A DNA stretch of 64,000 nt from JBEIHI01 sp964655245 (GTDB lineage Bacteria; Bdellovibrionota; UBA2394), in NCBI GenBank assembly GCA_964655245.1, contig CAZZLQ010000001.1:1-64000 (forward strand), written 5' to 3'. Shown piece after piece: positions 37,979-47,234 of this stretch; the stretch's first letter is position 1; each line of letters begins with the position of its first letter. A model generated the notes under the pieces. That model made no database searches. It was given only the letters and a program-made list of their open reading frames with translations, and had not been told where the DNA came from. The position numbers were made by a program, and so were the translations under genes.

Positions 37979-39271
37979 GTGATTCATGGAGCAATTGAAG
38001 AGCAGGTGAGCTGGAAGAAGGAGATTGTGGGGGGGGTCACGACCTTCTTAACGATGTCCTACATCATCGTAGTGAATCCTCGAATTCTATCCGCAGCGGG
38101 GATGGAGTTCTCCGGCGTTATGACGGCAACAGTGCTTGTGACCTTGCTTATGACCCTCCTCATGGGACTGTATGCTAAGTTACCGTTCGCTGTTGCACCT
38201 GGCATGGGTCTCAATGCTTTTTTTGCCTATACGCTTGTGTTGGGAATGAATGTGCCCTGGCAGATTGCCTTAGGAATTGTGTTTTGGTCTGGAGTTCTTT
38301 TCATCCTGATCTCTGGCACTCGACTTCGAGAGATGATTGCTCAAGCAATGCCAGGAAACATCCGCGTTGCCGTTGCTGTTGGAATTGGTTTTTTTCTGAC
38401 ATTTATTGGGCTTAAGAATCTAGGCTTAGTGGTGGGTGATCCTGTGACGTTGGTGAAGTTTGGCGCGCTCAACGTCAAGACTGTAACGGCCCTTGTGGGG
38501 TTATTGTTCATGACTTGGCTGATGATTCACAAATCTCCATTTGCCTTCATCAATGGGATCGTTGCGATCGCGATTGTCTCTTGGGTTTTGGGTTGGGCCC
38601 CGATGCCTGAAAAAATTTTGAGCGCTCCAGATTTTTCTTCTGTCCTTTTGAAGTTGGATATTGTGAATGCCCTCCAGTGGAGTCTGATTCCAGCCATCAT
38701 CACTGTGGTTCTGACAATCTTGTTTGATTCCCTTTCAACATTCATGGGAGTTTCGAAGGCCGCCAATCTACTCGATGCACAAGGGCAGCCGCGAAATTTG
38801 CGTCAGGGCCTGATCGTTGATTCCGTTGCTTCAATTACTTCAGGATTGGCCGGAACTTCCCCCGCAGTTCCCTACATAGAAAGTGCGGCAGGCATTGAAA
38901 TGGGAGGGCGAACCGGACGAGCTTCTATTGTGACAGCGCTTTGTTTTTTACCCTGTTTGTTCATCGCTCCGTTAGCGATTGCCATTCCTGAGTACGCAAC
39001 AGCCCCCGTTTTGATTTTGGTTGGGGCGCTGATGTTTCGACATGTGAAAGATTTTGATTTCAGTGGGCGATTTGAGGATTTGATTCCCGCGTTTTTAACT
39101 GTGATTCTTGTGCCACTGACCTTTTCGATTACTCAGGGGATTCTTTGGGGCTTTATCGCGCACTCGCTGATGTATGTCCTTGTTGGTCGAGCTCGCGAGG
39201 TCAAACCCACGATGTATGGGCTTTCGCTTGTTTCAGTTGTGTTGCTCTTGGTGGAGAATGTCTTCGTTTGA
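37979..39271 (+). CDS. Purine permease of the AzgA/NCS2 family
   Basis: A 430-residue inner-membrane transporter with about twelve hydrophobic segments. The family-typical VGGVTTFLTMSYIIVVNP start, GMGLNAFFAY, and TSPAVPYIESAAGI near the middle are diagnostic of guanine/hypoxanthine (AzgA, PbuG/GhxP) permeases driven by protons. Start is GTG 37979, behind AGAGGAAG. The 160-base gap upstream shows no recognisable purine riboswitch. Substrate is inferred from the family. Confidence 0.92.
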   Translation: MIHGAIEEQVSWKKEIVGGVTTFLTMSYIIVVNPRILSAAGMEFSGVMTATVLVTLLMTLLMGLYAKLPFAVAPGMGLNAFFAYTLVLGMNVPWQIALGIVFWSGVLFILISGTRLREMIAQAMPGNIRVAVAVGIGFFLTFIGLKNLGLVVGDPVTLVKFGALNVKTVTALVGLLFMTWLMIHKSPFAFINGIVAIAIVSWVLGWAPMPEKILSAPDFSSVLLKLDIVNALQWSLIPAIITVVLTILFDSLSTFMGVSKAANLLDAQGQPRNLRQGLIVDSVASITSGLAGTSPAVPYIESAAGIEMGGRTGRASIVTALCFLPCLFIAPLAIAIPEYATAPVLILVGALMFRHVKDFDFSGRFEDLIPAFLTVILVPLTFSITQGILWGFIAHSLMYVLVGRAREVKPTMYGLSLVSVVLLLVENVFV

Positions 39272-39275
39272 AATT

Positions 39276-39349
39276 TCGGAATGAGTGGATTCGAACCACC
39301 GACCTCTTGTTCCCGAAACAAGCGCTCTACCAGGCTGAGCTACATTCCG
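39276..39349 (-). tRNA. tRNA-Pro (anticodon CGG)
   Basis: Minus-strand cloverleaf with acceptor CGGAATG/CATTCCG, D arm GCTC..GAGC, anticodon stem CTTGT/ACAAG with loop TTCGGGA and T arm around TTCGAAT. The anticodon CGG reads CCG. Discriminator A; no encoded CCA. It starts four bases after the azgA-like stop and on the opposite strand. Confidence 0.95.
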
Positions 39350-39401
39350 ATCTCTGTTTGAATATCATAAAGGCCAAGCTTTGCAACGAGAGGATAGCTT
39401 C

Positions 39402-41192
39402 TTAAAAGCCAATATTAAGGCCAGCGGGGCGCAGATAGCTTAGCATCCGGTCTAGCGATTCCCTCACTCGAGTCAGCACTTGAGCTTGCATTTCAGATTT
39501 GGGTCGCCCTTCGTATTTCTTTTGTCCCTTTCCGTGAGGAAAGGTCTCCACCTTGAGCATTTCACCAGTGGGTGAATACTTCACGACAATCGTGCCTTCA
39601 TCCTTGAGGGTAATGGATTGGGGCTTTCCATACTCCCAATAGGTGAACGCGATTTCATCGCCTTTGAGTTGATCTCTCAAGAACAAGAGCTTTCCGTTCT
39701 TGTTGTATTGTAACTTGAGATGCATCGTGGGTTTACTCGCGGCAAGCTCTTTGGCTTCAACGAGATTGCATCGTGGGTCAAAAGTGAAGTTGAGAGAAGA
39801 TTCCTTTCCTTGAGCAGTTTTGAGAGCAATCATCTTCACTTGGCTGCATCGTGCTTCATAGTCAAAAGTCATCAGGTCGCCTGAGGGAACTGACTGCCGA
39901 CTGATCATGTTTCCTGTATTGGGATCATAGACGTATTTGTCCCCTTGTCCTCGGGCATCTAAGACAGACGCGGGATAGCCTGTTTCCTTGGAAAATGTCT
40001 TCGTCTCTCGAGATGTTTCTTTGTCGGAGGAGTCATGTTTGCTCACCCGCTCAAACTCTTTGAGTTTGAACTCATGAATCTCTTTCCCGACGTAGCGATC
40101 ACCCTCGTACTTGGAAATTTCGGTAATGCTGTGACTGCTGTTGTTCCCTGGAAAGCTGCGAGAGTACTTAGACACCTTTGTTCCGGGCCCGGACTGCTTG
40201 GCGACTTCGTACTTGGCATTGTACTCGAATCGAATCTCTTCTTTGTCCTTCCCGGGAGCGGAGGTGATCATTTTGGTCATATTGCCTACTTTGTCGTACT
40301 CAAACTCCATTTTCTTTCCAGAGACATCGGTGAAGGATTTTAAGCGGCGAGAGGGCAGCATTTCATAGGTTGCCTTCCGACCGAGTGAGTCAGTGATTTC
40401 TCGAACGAGTCCCTTGAGCGCTGAATCCGCTTGATAGGCTAAGTTCACGGATCGACCGCACATATCATTAATTCGAATCAGATTTTCGTCAGCGTAAGCA
40501 TAGTCAATTGCGTTTCCGTTTCGATCCTCAGATCGAATGAGTCGGCCCGATGAATTGAAAAACTCCTGGGAGGAATTCTGGAACCGCCTTACAAAAGTAC
40601 CATCGGGTCGAAGCTCGATGGTCGAAGGTCCTCTGGCAAAGCTATAGTACGTCCCGGGACCTGCCATCGGTTGAGTCGCAAGGAGCTTGCTCGCCAGCTG
40701 TTCTCGGAAGCGCTCTTCGTTGATGAGTTTGCGACGAAGTTCCTCATACGCCGTTGGCGATTTGATTCCTCCCGCCTGCACATCGACTTTCTTTTGAGCG
40801 ACAAGAATCTTTTCAATCTGAGCGGTCTTTGCTTCCTCGAGATTCCGCTCCTTGGTGTAAACGTTAGTGAAGCCGTCTCCCTCCAAAACCTCGATTCTGG
40901 CTGGCGCTCTCTTCACACGAATATTGTGATTGAATGTCCACTTATCTCCAAAGATGCTCGAGTTTCCCGAGTAGGAGTTGTAGGCCATTTTGAGTTCAAT
41001 CGGAGCATAACAAGGTAGTGCGAAGTGATCTTCAATCGGTAGAAAAAAGTTTAAGGTGCGTACATTCACAGGATCAGGAGGATAGTGATAGAAAAATGTT
41101 GTGCCTTGCGGGCCGTACCCAAGTGACTCCTCATGAGACGCGCTGGCTGTGACAGACAGGCTGAAGATCAGTCCAAAGCAGAAGAATTTCAT
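39402..41192 (-). CDS. Exported YD-repeat (RHS-like) protein without an RHS core
   Basis: A 596-residue secreted protein. Start ATG 41192 gives a signal peptide MKFFCFGLIFSLSVTASA. The N-terminal part (to ~110) with AYNSYSGNSSIFGDKWTFNHNI resembles the DUF6531 lead domain of RHS proteins. Several YD-type repeats follow, such as DRNGNAIDYAY, GKKMEFEYDKVGNMT and KYVYDPNTGNMIS. The hyperconserved RHS core (DPxGL) and a variable toxin tail are absent, and a coiled region (~residues 120-180) interrupts the front. It may be a structural surface protein or a remnant of a toxin gene. No immunity gene is adjacent. Confidence 0.8.
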   Translation of the reverse strand: MKFFCFGLIFSLSVTASASHEESLGYGPQGTTFFYHYPPDPVNVRTLNFFLPIEDHFALPCYAPIELKMAYNSYSGNSSIFGDKWTFNHNIRVKRAPARIEVLEGDGFTNVYTKERNLEEAKTAQIEKILVAQKKVDVQAGGIKSPTAYEELRRKLINEERFREQLASKLLATQPMAGPGTYYSFARGPSTIELRPDGTFVRRFQNSSQEFFNSSGRLIRSEDRNGNAIDYAYADENLIRINDMCGRSVNLAYQADSALKGLVREITDSLGRKATYEMLPSRRLKSFTDVSGKKMEFEYDKVGNMTKMITSAPGKDKEEIRFEYNAKYEVAKQSGPGTKVSKYSRSFPGNNSSHSITEISKYEGDRYVGKEIHEFKLKEFERVSKHDSSDKETSRETKTFSKETGYPASVLDARGQGDKYVYDPNTGNMISRQSVPSGDLMTFDYEARCSQVKMIALKTAQGKESSLNFTFDPRCNLVEAKELAASKPTMHLKLQYNKNGKLLFLRDQLKGDEIAFTYWEYGKPQSITLKDEGTIVVKYSPTGEMLKVETFPHGKGQKKYEGRPKSEMQAQVLTRVRESLDRMLSYLRPAGLNIGF

Positions 41193-41303
41193 TATGTTAA
41201 GAACGGAAAGCACTTCTTCAATGATAACTGAAGCTGGGGATTTTCAGGCAGAATTTCCTTTAGGGAAAGCGTTGGAAATGGTGCGAAGCGTCGATGATTT
41301 AGC

Positions 41304-42956
41304 TCATTCGGATTTCGATTTTTGCAAGGCAGTGATGAGAAGCGCAAAAATCGACAGCATGGCACCGCCCCAAAGAGCCAGGCCCCATCGATCATCGGGT
41401 CGATAGGCATTCATCAAAACGGCTGAAACAAGGAATCCGCTGCTGAGATATCCAAAGGCATGAAGTCTCATCGAGCGTTCAAATGTCTTTTTGAACTCGT
41501 CGGCTTGTTTTCCACCAAGGAACAGATCGCCTTGATCGAGACGTTGAACCAGAGTCTGCATTTGAACAGGAAGCTCAGTACCCAGAGTACGAAAACCTTC
41601 GAACGTCTTTACGACATCTCGCCAAATCTCATCATACGAGAATCGTCGTCTCATCAATGTTTTTGCAAACATTTGACCATAGCCCACGAACTCAAAATCT
41701 GGATCAAGTTTTCGACCGAGAGATTCAAGAGTCATGATTGATCGATAAAAGAGCACGAGATCCTGAGGCACTCGAACCTGATACTTTCGAGCAATTCGAG
41801 TTGAATCGAGCATGACTTGTCCAAGATGAATATCCTTCAAGGGCTTTCCCAGTTGAGGGCCCAAGAAGTTGGCTATATCGCGTTGAAACTCTCGAACGCT
41901 AAAGCGTCGACCAAAGTCACCAATTTCAACGTAGGTTTGAGAGAGGCCCTGAAAGTCTCTGGCAACAAGAGAGAGAAAGATCTTCGAAAGCTTCTTTTTG
42001 AGCTCGGGCTGAAGATTGCCAACGAGGCCAAAATCAAGAATCACTAATCGTCCGCCGTCCTCAGTTTGGAGGAGAACGTTCCCTGCATGCGCGTCGGCGT
42101 GAAAGACGCCGTGCTGAAAGATGCTTTCAAAAAAGAAAGACACCAGAGCTTCGGCGAGCTTGCGACGATCAACTTCGGGCGGAAACTCTTTGATTTGTGA
42201 AAGAGGAGTGCCTTTCATCTCAGTCATTGTGAGCACTCGTTTCGTTGTCGCCGGCCAAATCACATCAGGAACTCGAATTCGATCATCGGCTTCGACTTGT
42301 TTGCCAAAGTACTCGAGATTCTTGGCTTCGAGAGTGAAGTCGAGCTCTTCGTTGATGCTTCTTTGGAACTCCTTCACGATTCCCGTCGGGTTGAGCAAAC
42401 GAAGGTCCTCAATCCTTTCAAGGGCTGAGGCCAATCGGTAGAGTACTTGGATGTCATTTTGAATCACTCGTGTGATATTGGGTCGCTGGACCTTGATGAC
42501 AACAGCTGTGTTCGTTTCTCGCCAGACCGCTCGATGCACTTGAGCGATACTCGCTGCCGCCATGGGCTCCTTTTCGATGGATTGAAAAAGTTCTTCCAGT
42601 TTAGCGCCAAACTCCTCCTCCAAGATCGCTTCCACTTCGCTGAAGTCAAAAGCTGGCACGGAATCTGTGAGCTTGGAAAACTCCTCAATATATTCCTCAG
42701 ACAAGAGGTCCGGTCGGGTCGAAAGTAGTTGCCCTAACTTGATAAAAGTCGGCCCCAACTCCTCAAAGGCCATTCTTAGTCGAGCAGCGACGGAAGTAGT
42801 GGTGGATGAATCCGAACTCGTCCTTTGGTACAAGCCCAGTTCGGCCATGATTCCAGAGAAGCCGTGCTTCACTAGAACGCGAACGATCGTTTGAAACCGC
42901 GAAAGGTTATCAAGTCTGCTTTTGAAGGAAAATTTTACGTCATTTATGACCGACAT
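41304..42956 (-). CDS. UbiB/ABC1-family atypical kinase
   Basis: A 550-residue protein of the UbiB/AarF/COQ8 family of atypical kinases, which are tied to ubiquinone synthesis and lipid handling at the membrane. The family KxGQ motif (Lys73-Leu-Gly-Gln76), the Ala-rich nucleotide loop AAASIAQVHRA, HADAHAGN and VILDFGLVG are all present, so the ATPase site looks intact. Two C-terminal membrane helices follow (about residues 495-545). It overlaps the 3' end of the RNase R gene by 17 bases. No ubiquinone genes are nearby. Confidence 0.93.
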   Translation of the reverse strand: MSVINDVKFSFKSRLDNLSRFQTIVRVLVKHGFSGIMAELGLYQRTSSDSSTTTSVAARLRMAFEELGPTFIKLGQLLSTRPDLLSEEYIEEFSKLTDSVPAFDFSEVEAILEEEFGAKLEELFQSIEKEPMAAASIAQVHRAVWRETNTAVVIKVQRPNITRVIQNDIQVLYRLASALERIEDLRLLNPTGIVKEFQRSINEELDFTLEAKNLEYFGKQVEADDRIRVPDVIWPATTKRVLTMTEMKGTPLSQIKEFPPEVDRRKLAEALVSFFFESIFQHGVFHADAHAGNVLLQTEDGGRLVILDFGLVGNLQPELKKKLSKIFLSLVARDFQGLSQTYVEIGDFGRRFSVREFQRDIANFLGPQLGKPLKDIHLGQVMLDSTRIARKYQVRVPQDLVLFYRSIMTLESLGRKLDPDFEFVGYGQMFAKTLMRRRFSYDEIWRDVVKTFEGFRTLGTELPVQMQTLVQRLDQGDLFLGGKQADEFKKTFERSMRLHAFGYLSSGFLVSAVLMNAYRPDDRWGLALWGGAMLSIFALLITALQKSKSE

Positions 42957-44748
42957 GTTTCAAGTACCGGAAAGTCACCTGTCGCTTGAAACGGTCCGCA
43001 TCCACCAGTTGGACTTGAACAATGTCTCCAAGCCAGAATGTACCTTTATTTCTACTCCCTTTGAGGCAAATCTCAAGCTCATCTGTATGCCAGCCATCGA
43101 CCGGGAGATAACGGAGTGGGATAAGCCCCTGAACTGGATAGTCCTCAAGCTCAACGAACAATCCAAACTCTTTGACCGAGACAATGATCGCTTTGAACGT
43201 CTTTCCAACGAAGGAGGCCATAAAGCGGGTTTGTTTGATATCCTCCATGGCACGCTCCGCGAGAAAGGCTCGTCGCTCAGTCTCGGAACATCGCCGTGAA
43301 ATGGCCTCGAGTTGTTCCATAGAGTAGGGTGGTTTATTAGATTTCAAAAAGTCTGAGTCTCGCAGAATTCGATGGACCATGAGATCGGGATATCGACGGA
43401 TGGGGCTTGTGAAATGAGTGTAGGATTCAGATCCCAAACCAAAGTGACCCAAGTTCTTGGCTGAGTACTGTGCTTGTTTGAGAGAGCGAAGAAGTGAGGT
43501 GACTAAGATCTTCTCATCTTTGTGTCCTCGCACTGTATCGAGGAAGCCCTGCAAGGACTCAACGGGGTTGTCTTTCTTTGAGAGGCTAAAGCCAAAGCGC
43601 TTAAGTACCTTGTCGAGTCGATCAAGTTTCTCGGGGTCCGGATCCTCGTGCACTCTATATATAGAAGGGAATCCCTTAAACTCGATTGCCTCTGAAACAG
43701 CCTCATTGGCTAGAATCATGAAGTCCTCAATCAGTTTATGGGCTTCGTTTCGGTCTGATTTCTTGAATCCGATGACGTCCCCAAAATCATTTACATCGAT
43801 CTGTGCCTCGGGAAGGTCAAGATCAAGAGCGCCACGATCAGTTCGATTCTTTCGAACAATCAGTGAAAGTTTCAAGGCGCTTTCAAGCATGCGCGCTAAG
43901 GCTGGACTTACTAGTTCCGACTGTCCCTTCTCGATGACCTTGGAAACAGTGGTGTAAGTGAGCCGAGCAACTGACCGAATCGTTGAGGGGTAGATCTTTG
44001 TTTCGATGATCTCACCTTCGGGGCTTAAAACCATATCGCAAGAAAGACACAGCCGAGGCTGGTGGGGCACCAAGCTACACAAATCATTGGAGAGTTCTTC
44101 GGGTAACATCGGGATGCAATCGCCCGGGAAATAGACTGACGTCCCTCGGTTGAATGCTTCATTGTCTAACGCATTGCGTGGTCTTACATAGTGGGAGACA
44201 TCTGCAATGGATACGATCAAATGAAATGTGCCATCTTTCTTCTCTTCAACGCAGATGGCATCGTCAAAGTCCTTCGCAGTTTCCCCGTCGATTGTGACAA
44301 AGGGCATATGAGTGAGATCAGTGCGGCGTCCTGGCTTTAACTCGCGAGATGTTTGTGCCGCAGACTTCACATCATCAGTGAAGTGATCGGGAATTCCATT
44401 CGACTCAACAACGATTGATTTCTCCAACTCGGGATCATCGATGGATGGAAAGACTTCGACGATCGTTCCGTCCAAAAGAGAGCCTTTTGTTTTGCGCAGT
44501 GCGGCGCGCACAATCGTGTGCATTTTGCAGTCATGGTTCTTCAGATCGGATCTTTTCAGGACAATGGAGGAATGAAATTCTTTGTCAAAGGGACGGAGAA
44601 CAAAGGTGTGTCTTGTGCTTCGATCGATCCAACCCAGGACAGTTATTTGATTTTTCTGGGTTTTTTTGCTCGACGCGGGGTGCACTTTTAATGTTTTATT
44701 GTTGTTGGAGGTGTTTTCACTTATGAAACTTGGTTTTCGTTTTTTCAT
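42940..44748 (-). CDS. rnr: RNase R/RNase II-type exoribonuclease
   Basis: Processive 3' to 5' exoribonuclease of the RNase II family. The 602-residue product (start ATG 44748; a GTG at 44787 is an alternative) has a cold-shock-like domain, the RNB catalytic domain with DGETAKDFDDA holding the metal-binding Asp residues, and the HFTSPIRRYPDLMVHR block, then an S1 domain near the C terminus (VKEFGLFVELEDYPVQGL). It is short for RNase R. Its 5' end overlaps the start of the divergent porin gene (44723) by 26 bases, so the start codon or promoter arrangement needs care. Confidence 0.92.
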   Translation of the reverse strand: MKKRKPSFISENTSNNNKTLKVHPASSKKTQKNQITVLGWIDRSTRHTFVLRPFDKEFHSSIVLKRSDLKNHDCKMHTIVRAALRKTKGSLLDGTIVEVFPSIDDPELEKSIVVESNGIPDHFTDDVKSAAQTSRELKPGRRTDLTHMPFVTIDGETAKDFDDAICVEEKKDGTFHLIVSIADVSHYVRPRNALDNEAFNRGTSVYFPGDCIPMLPEELSNDLCSLVPHQPRLCLSCDMVLSPEGEIIETKIYPSTIRSVARLTYTTVSKVIEKGQSELVSPALARMLESALKLSLIVRKNRTDRGALDLDLPEAQIDVNDFGDVIGFKKSDRNEAHKLIEDFMILANEAVSEAIEFKGFPSIYRVHEDPDPEKLDRLDKVLKRFGFSLSKKDNPVESLQGFLDTVRGHKDEKILVTSLLRSLKQAQYSAKNLGHFGLGSESYTHFTSPIRRYPDLMVHRILRDSDFLKSNKPPYSMEQLEAISRRCSETERRAFLAERAMEDIKQTRFMASFVGKTFKAIIVSVKEFGLFVELEDYPVQGLIPLRYLPVDGWHTDELEICLKGSRNKGTFWLGDIVQVQLVDADRFKRQVTFRYLKHVGHK

Positions 44749-45895
44749 GGCCTCAGCTGGTGTAACAGCTTTGGCTCTTTTTGCCACAGAAGTTTCAGCT
44801 CAAGTTAAACAGGAGCTGTCTGGGCATGCACGTACAAGAATGGTTTTTAACAAGAACACAACGGCTGGCGATTCGCCTAGCACTGAGTCATGGCAAAACC
44901 GTGTCAGACTTAACATTGATGTGGCGCCGAGCAGCTCACTCAAAGTGCGAATGGCTCCTCAGTTCAGAAATACTTGGGGTGATGGCGCGACTGATACCTT
45001 TACTGCAAAAGAAGCATGGATGTCGTATAGCCCAAACAAGGACATGTCCTTGGCTTTGGGTCGACAAGCGATTGCTTTGGGAAATAATCGTCACTTCGGT
45101 ACTGATGGCTGGAATGAAGATTCAATTGTTCACGATGCGGCCAGACTTAACTTTGGCTTTGGATCGGGCAACGGAAGCTTGATTTACGTCAAGAACACCG
45201 AAGCTGGCACTCCTGGTGGCGAAAATGAGGATCGTGATCTCTACATCCTCTACACCACTTGGAACAAAGTTGGATTCACCAATACTTTGGACCTGTGGGC
45301 TGCTTGGGATGATCAAAAAGCTCCTCTTGCGGCTGACCGATCCCGTTTCGGAACCGTTGGTGTTCGCTTCACTGTTGCCTCAGGCAATGCTGATGCGGAT
45401 GTCGAAGCTGTTTATCAGCACGGCAAAGAAGGCGGCGATGACAAACGTGGTTACTCCGTTGACGCTCAAGTGGGCTGGTCATTTGATGGCCACCGAGTTG
45501 GCGTTTTGGGCTACTACTCCAATGACGAGAAGTCCTCTGAGTTCGGCGACAAACATCGTTTGACCGCTCGTGGACGACGAGTTCTTGGTGATGCTCAAGT
45601 GTTTGGTAATCAAAGCAACCTGATGGTTGGTGCTTTGACCACAAACTTTGGCGTTTCCAAAGAGTTTGATTTGAGCGCTGACGCTTATTTGATGATGGCT
45701 GCTGACGACACCAAAGATGCCGGTGGTTTGGCCATTACTGGTAAGAACGTTGGTATGGAATTTGACTTCGTTGGAACATACAAAGCTACCGATATGTTCT
45801 CATACGATGCTGGATATGCGCTCTTTAAGCCAGGCGATATGGCTTCTAGCGACATGGTCCACAGATTCTATCTGCAAGCTGGCATGACCTTCTAA
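44723..45895 (+). CDS. Outer-membrane porin (alginate-export-like beta-barrel)
   Basis: A 390-residue outer-membrane protein with a signal peptide (cleavage after VSA24), amphipathic alternating strands throughout, and a C-terminal Phe (AGMTF), the usual signal for Bam assembly. The best resemblance is to alginate-export-type barrels, with WMSYSPNKDMSLALGRQ and NNRHFGTDGW, but the transported solute is unknown. GGAGGTG (44707-44713) supports ATG 44723. A strong terminator follows 32 bases after the stop. Codon choice looks like that of a highly expressed gene. Confidence 0.88.
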   Translation: MKLGFRFFMASAGVTALALFATEVSAQVKQELSGHARTRMVFNKNTTAGDSPSTESWQNRVRLNIDVAPSSSLKVRMAPQFRNTWGDGATDTFTAKEAWMSYSPNKDMSLALGRQAIALGNNRHFGTDGWNEDSIVHDAARLNFGFGSGNGSLIYVKNTEAGTPGGENEDRDLYILYTTWNKVGFTNTLDLWAAWDDQKAPLAADRSRFGTVGVRFTVASGNADADVEAVYQHGKEGGDDKRGYSVDAQVGWSFDGHRVGVLGYYSNDEKSSEFGDKHRLTARGRRVLGDAQVFGNQSNLMVGALTTNFGVSKEFDLSADAYLMMAADDTKDAGGLAITGKNVGMEFDFVGTYKATDMFSYDAGYALFKPGDMASSDMVHRFYLQAGMTF

Positions 45896-45927
45896 TTAGG
45901 TTTGCACAGTTTAACGTTGTTAGACGT

Positions 45928-45960
45928 CGGGGGTTCCAATACGGAACCCCCGATTTTTTT
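45928..45960 (+). terminator. Intrinsic terminator of the porin gene
   Basis: CGGGGGTTCC (45928-45937), loop AATAC, GGAACCCCCG (45943-45952), then ATTTTTTT. A perfect ten-pair stem and T-run. Confidence 0.93.
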
Positions 45961-45988
45961 TGGCTCGAAAAGTCACGAAGGTAGCCTC

Positions 45989-46018
45989 TTGATTTCTTTT
46001 TGGGCAAAGGGCTAGATA
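45989..46018 (+). promoter_or_regulatory. Candidate promoter of tRNA-Leu(GAG)
   Basis: TTGATT (45989-45994), 18 bases, TAGATA (46013-46018), ending 15 bases before the tRNA 5' end. Position and sequence suit a sigma-70 tRNA promoter, though both boxes differ from consensus. Confidence 0.45.
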
Positions 46019-46033
46019 AAAAGACTCTCAAGT

Positions 46034-46118
46034 GCCCAGGTGGCGGAATTGGCAGACGCACCAGCTTGAGGGGCTGGCGTGGCGACACGTGCGAGTTCGA
46101 CCCTCGCCCTGGGCACCA
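46034..46118 (+). tRNA. tRNA-Leu (anticodon GAG)
   Basis: Class II tRNA: acceptor GCCCAGG/CCTGGGC, anticodon stem CCAGC/GCTGG with loop TTGAGGG, long variable arm (TGGCGACACGTG region), T arm around TTCGACC. Anticodon GAG reads CUC/CUU. Discriminator A followed by an encoded CCA (46116-46118), unlike the other three tRNA genes here. Confidence 0.95.
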
Positions 46119-46201
46119 ATCTCATTCAAAAAAAGTCATAAAAATCTGCTACTTAAGGGGCCTAGACGTATTAGAATGCGCCTGGTAGCAGAAGGGCGTT
46201 C

Positions 46202-47170
46202 ATGAGGGCTATTTTAACGAGTTTTGCTTTGTTTTGCGGCGTATTCACAGGCGTGATGGCGTCTTCTGAACCGGGCGTAGCCTTAAATACGAAGTGGTCG
46301 CAAAGAGATCTGAGGATTTTTGAGGATTTCTTTTTTGAGATCGGTGAAGACGGTCATCTGAATTCTCGCGAGCTTGGTCAGTTGCCTGAGGAGAGGCTGG
46401 GGGCTCTTCGAAAGCTCTCATTAGATAGTCAACTGAAGGATTTCATAGAAGAGAAACAGGATGATCGATGGCGTATGGCTCTCGGTCGGTTGCTGGCATT
46501 GGATTCTTTACTGAAGGCGAGCATCGCAGGAGGTTTTTGGTTTTGGGACTTGCGGGTCAGAAGAACAGCAGCACAGTCTAATTCATCGGGACCCCAGTCA
46601 CCTCAGCTGCCTAAGAACGAAATGAGTGAGGGCGAAGTCTCGAATGGTTGCAAAGATCAAGTCATTGAGTTGGCCAGCAGCTCTGGAGGCAGGCCAGGTC
46701 ATAATGGCAAGCGCCATCCATCGTTGGTGGCAACGATTCTTCGTTTGGGCATCGCTGGCAGTTTTGGAGCTTGGTTGAGTTGGGATCTCTATCAAGCCTC
46801 TCAGTATCAAGGGGTGGATCTCTCCATGCAGTGGATTCAAGATCAATCTCAAGAAGTGGATATGAAGAAGAATTTGGGGGATCAGTTGAGCTCGTTGCAA
46901 ACCTCGAGTTTGTTTGAGGATCTCAAAGCTCATCTCAAACAGAAGGGTTTGAATGACGTCTATCTTGCTCGAGTGATTGCTCCTTTTTCAGAGAGTGATC
47001 TTTGGTCAGGCGCAGCCAAAAAGGCCTTCGTAGTGATCAATCACGAAGGTGACAAATCAATTCCCACTGTGACTGTTGAGTTATCGTGGAATCAGAGCAG
47101 GGGCTCTTGGACTTACAGCAATTCCTGGTTCGGAACAGTGGAGAATCCACTGAATGAAAAGCCCTTTTGA
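46202..47170 (+). CDS. Exported protein of unknown function
   Basis: I do not recognise this 322-residue protein. A signal peptide (residues 1-20, cleavage near VMA) is followed by a helical region (to ~100), a hydrophobic stretch near 105-118, a Ser/Gly/Pro-rich linker, and another hydrophobic segment (~178-198, LRLGIAGSFGAWLSWDLY). It may be anchored in the inner membrane by these segments. The C-terminal 100 residues could form a small beta/alpha domain. Upstream is tRNA-Leu; downstream a shared terminator with the opposing dehydrogenase gene. Confidence 0.7.
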   Translation: MRAILTSFALFCGVFTGVMASSEPGVALNTKWSQRDLRIFEDFFFEIGEDGHLNSRELGQLPEERLGALRKLSLDSQLKDFIEEKQDDRWRMALGRLLALDSLLKASIAGGFWFWDLRVRRTAAQSNSSGPQSPQLPKNEMSEGEVSNGCKDQVIELASSSGGRPGHNGKRHPSLVATILRLGIAGSFGAWLSWDLYQASQYQGVDLSMQWIQDQSQEVDMKKNLGDQLSSLQTSSLFEDLKAHLKQKGLNDVYLARVIAPFSESDLWSGAAKKAFVVINHEGDKSIPTVTVELSWNQSRGSWTYSNSWFGTVENPLNEKPF

Positions 47171-47174
47171 TAAA

Positions 47175-47208
47175 AAAAGAGGGGCTCTGTTTCCAGAACC
47201 CCTCTTTT
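47175..47208. terminator. Bidirectional terminator between convergent genes
   Basis: AAAAGAGGGG (47175-47184), inner stem TCTG/CAGA, and CCCCTCTTTT (47199-47208). The A-run and T-run serve both strands, so it ends the unknown exported gene (+) and the UDP-sugar dehydrogenase gene (-). Confidence 0.88.
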
Positions 47209-47234
47209 CAAAGGTCAGCAAATTCAAGAAAATA

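Noticed and set aside
44666..44722. Longer N terminus for the porin from TTG 44666
   Set aside because: It would hide the signal peptide; GGAGGTG and the signal sequence support ATG 44723.
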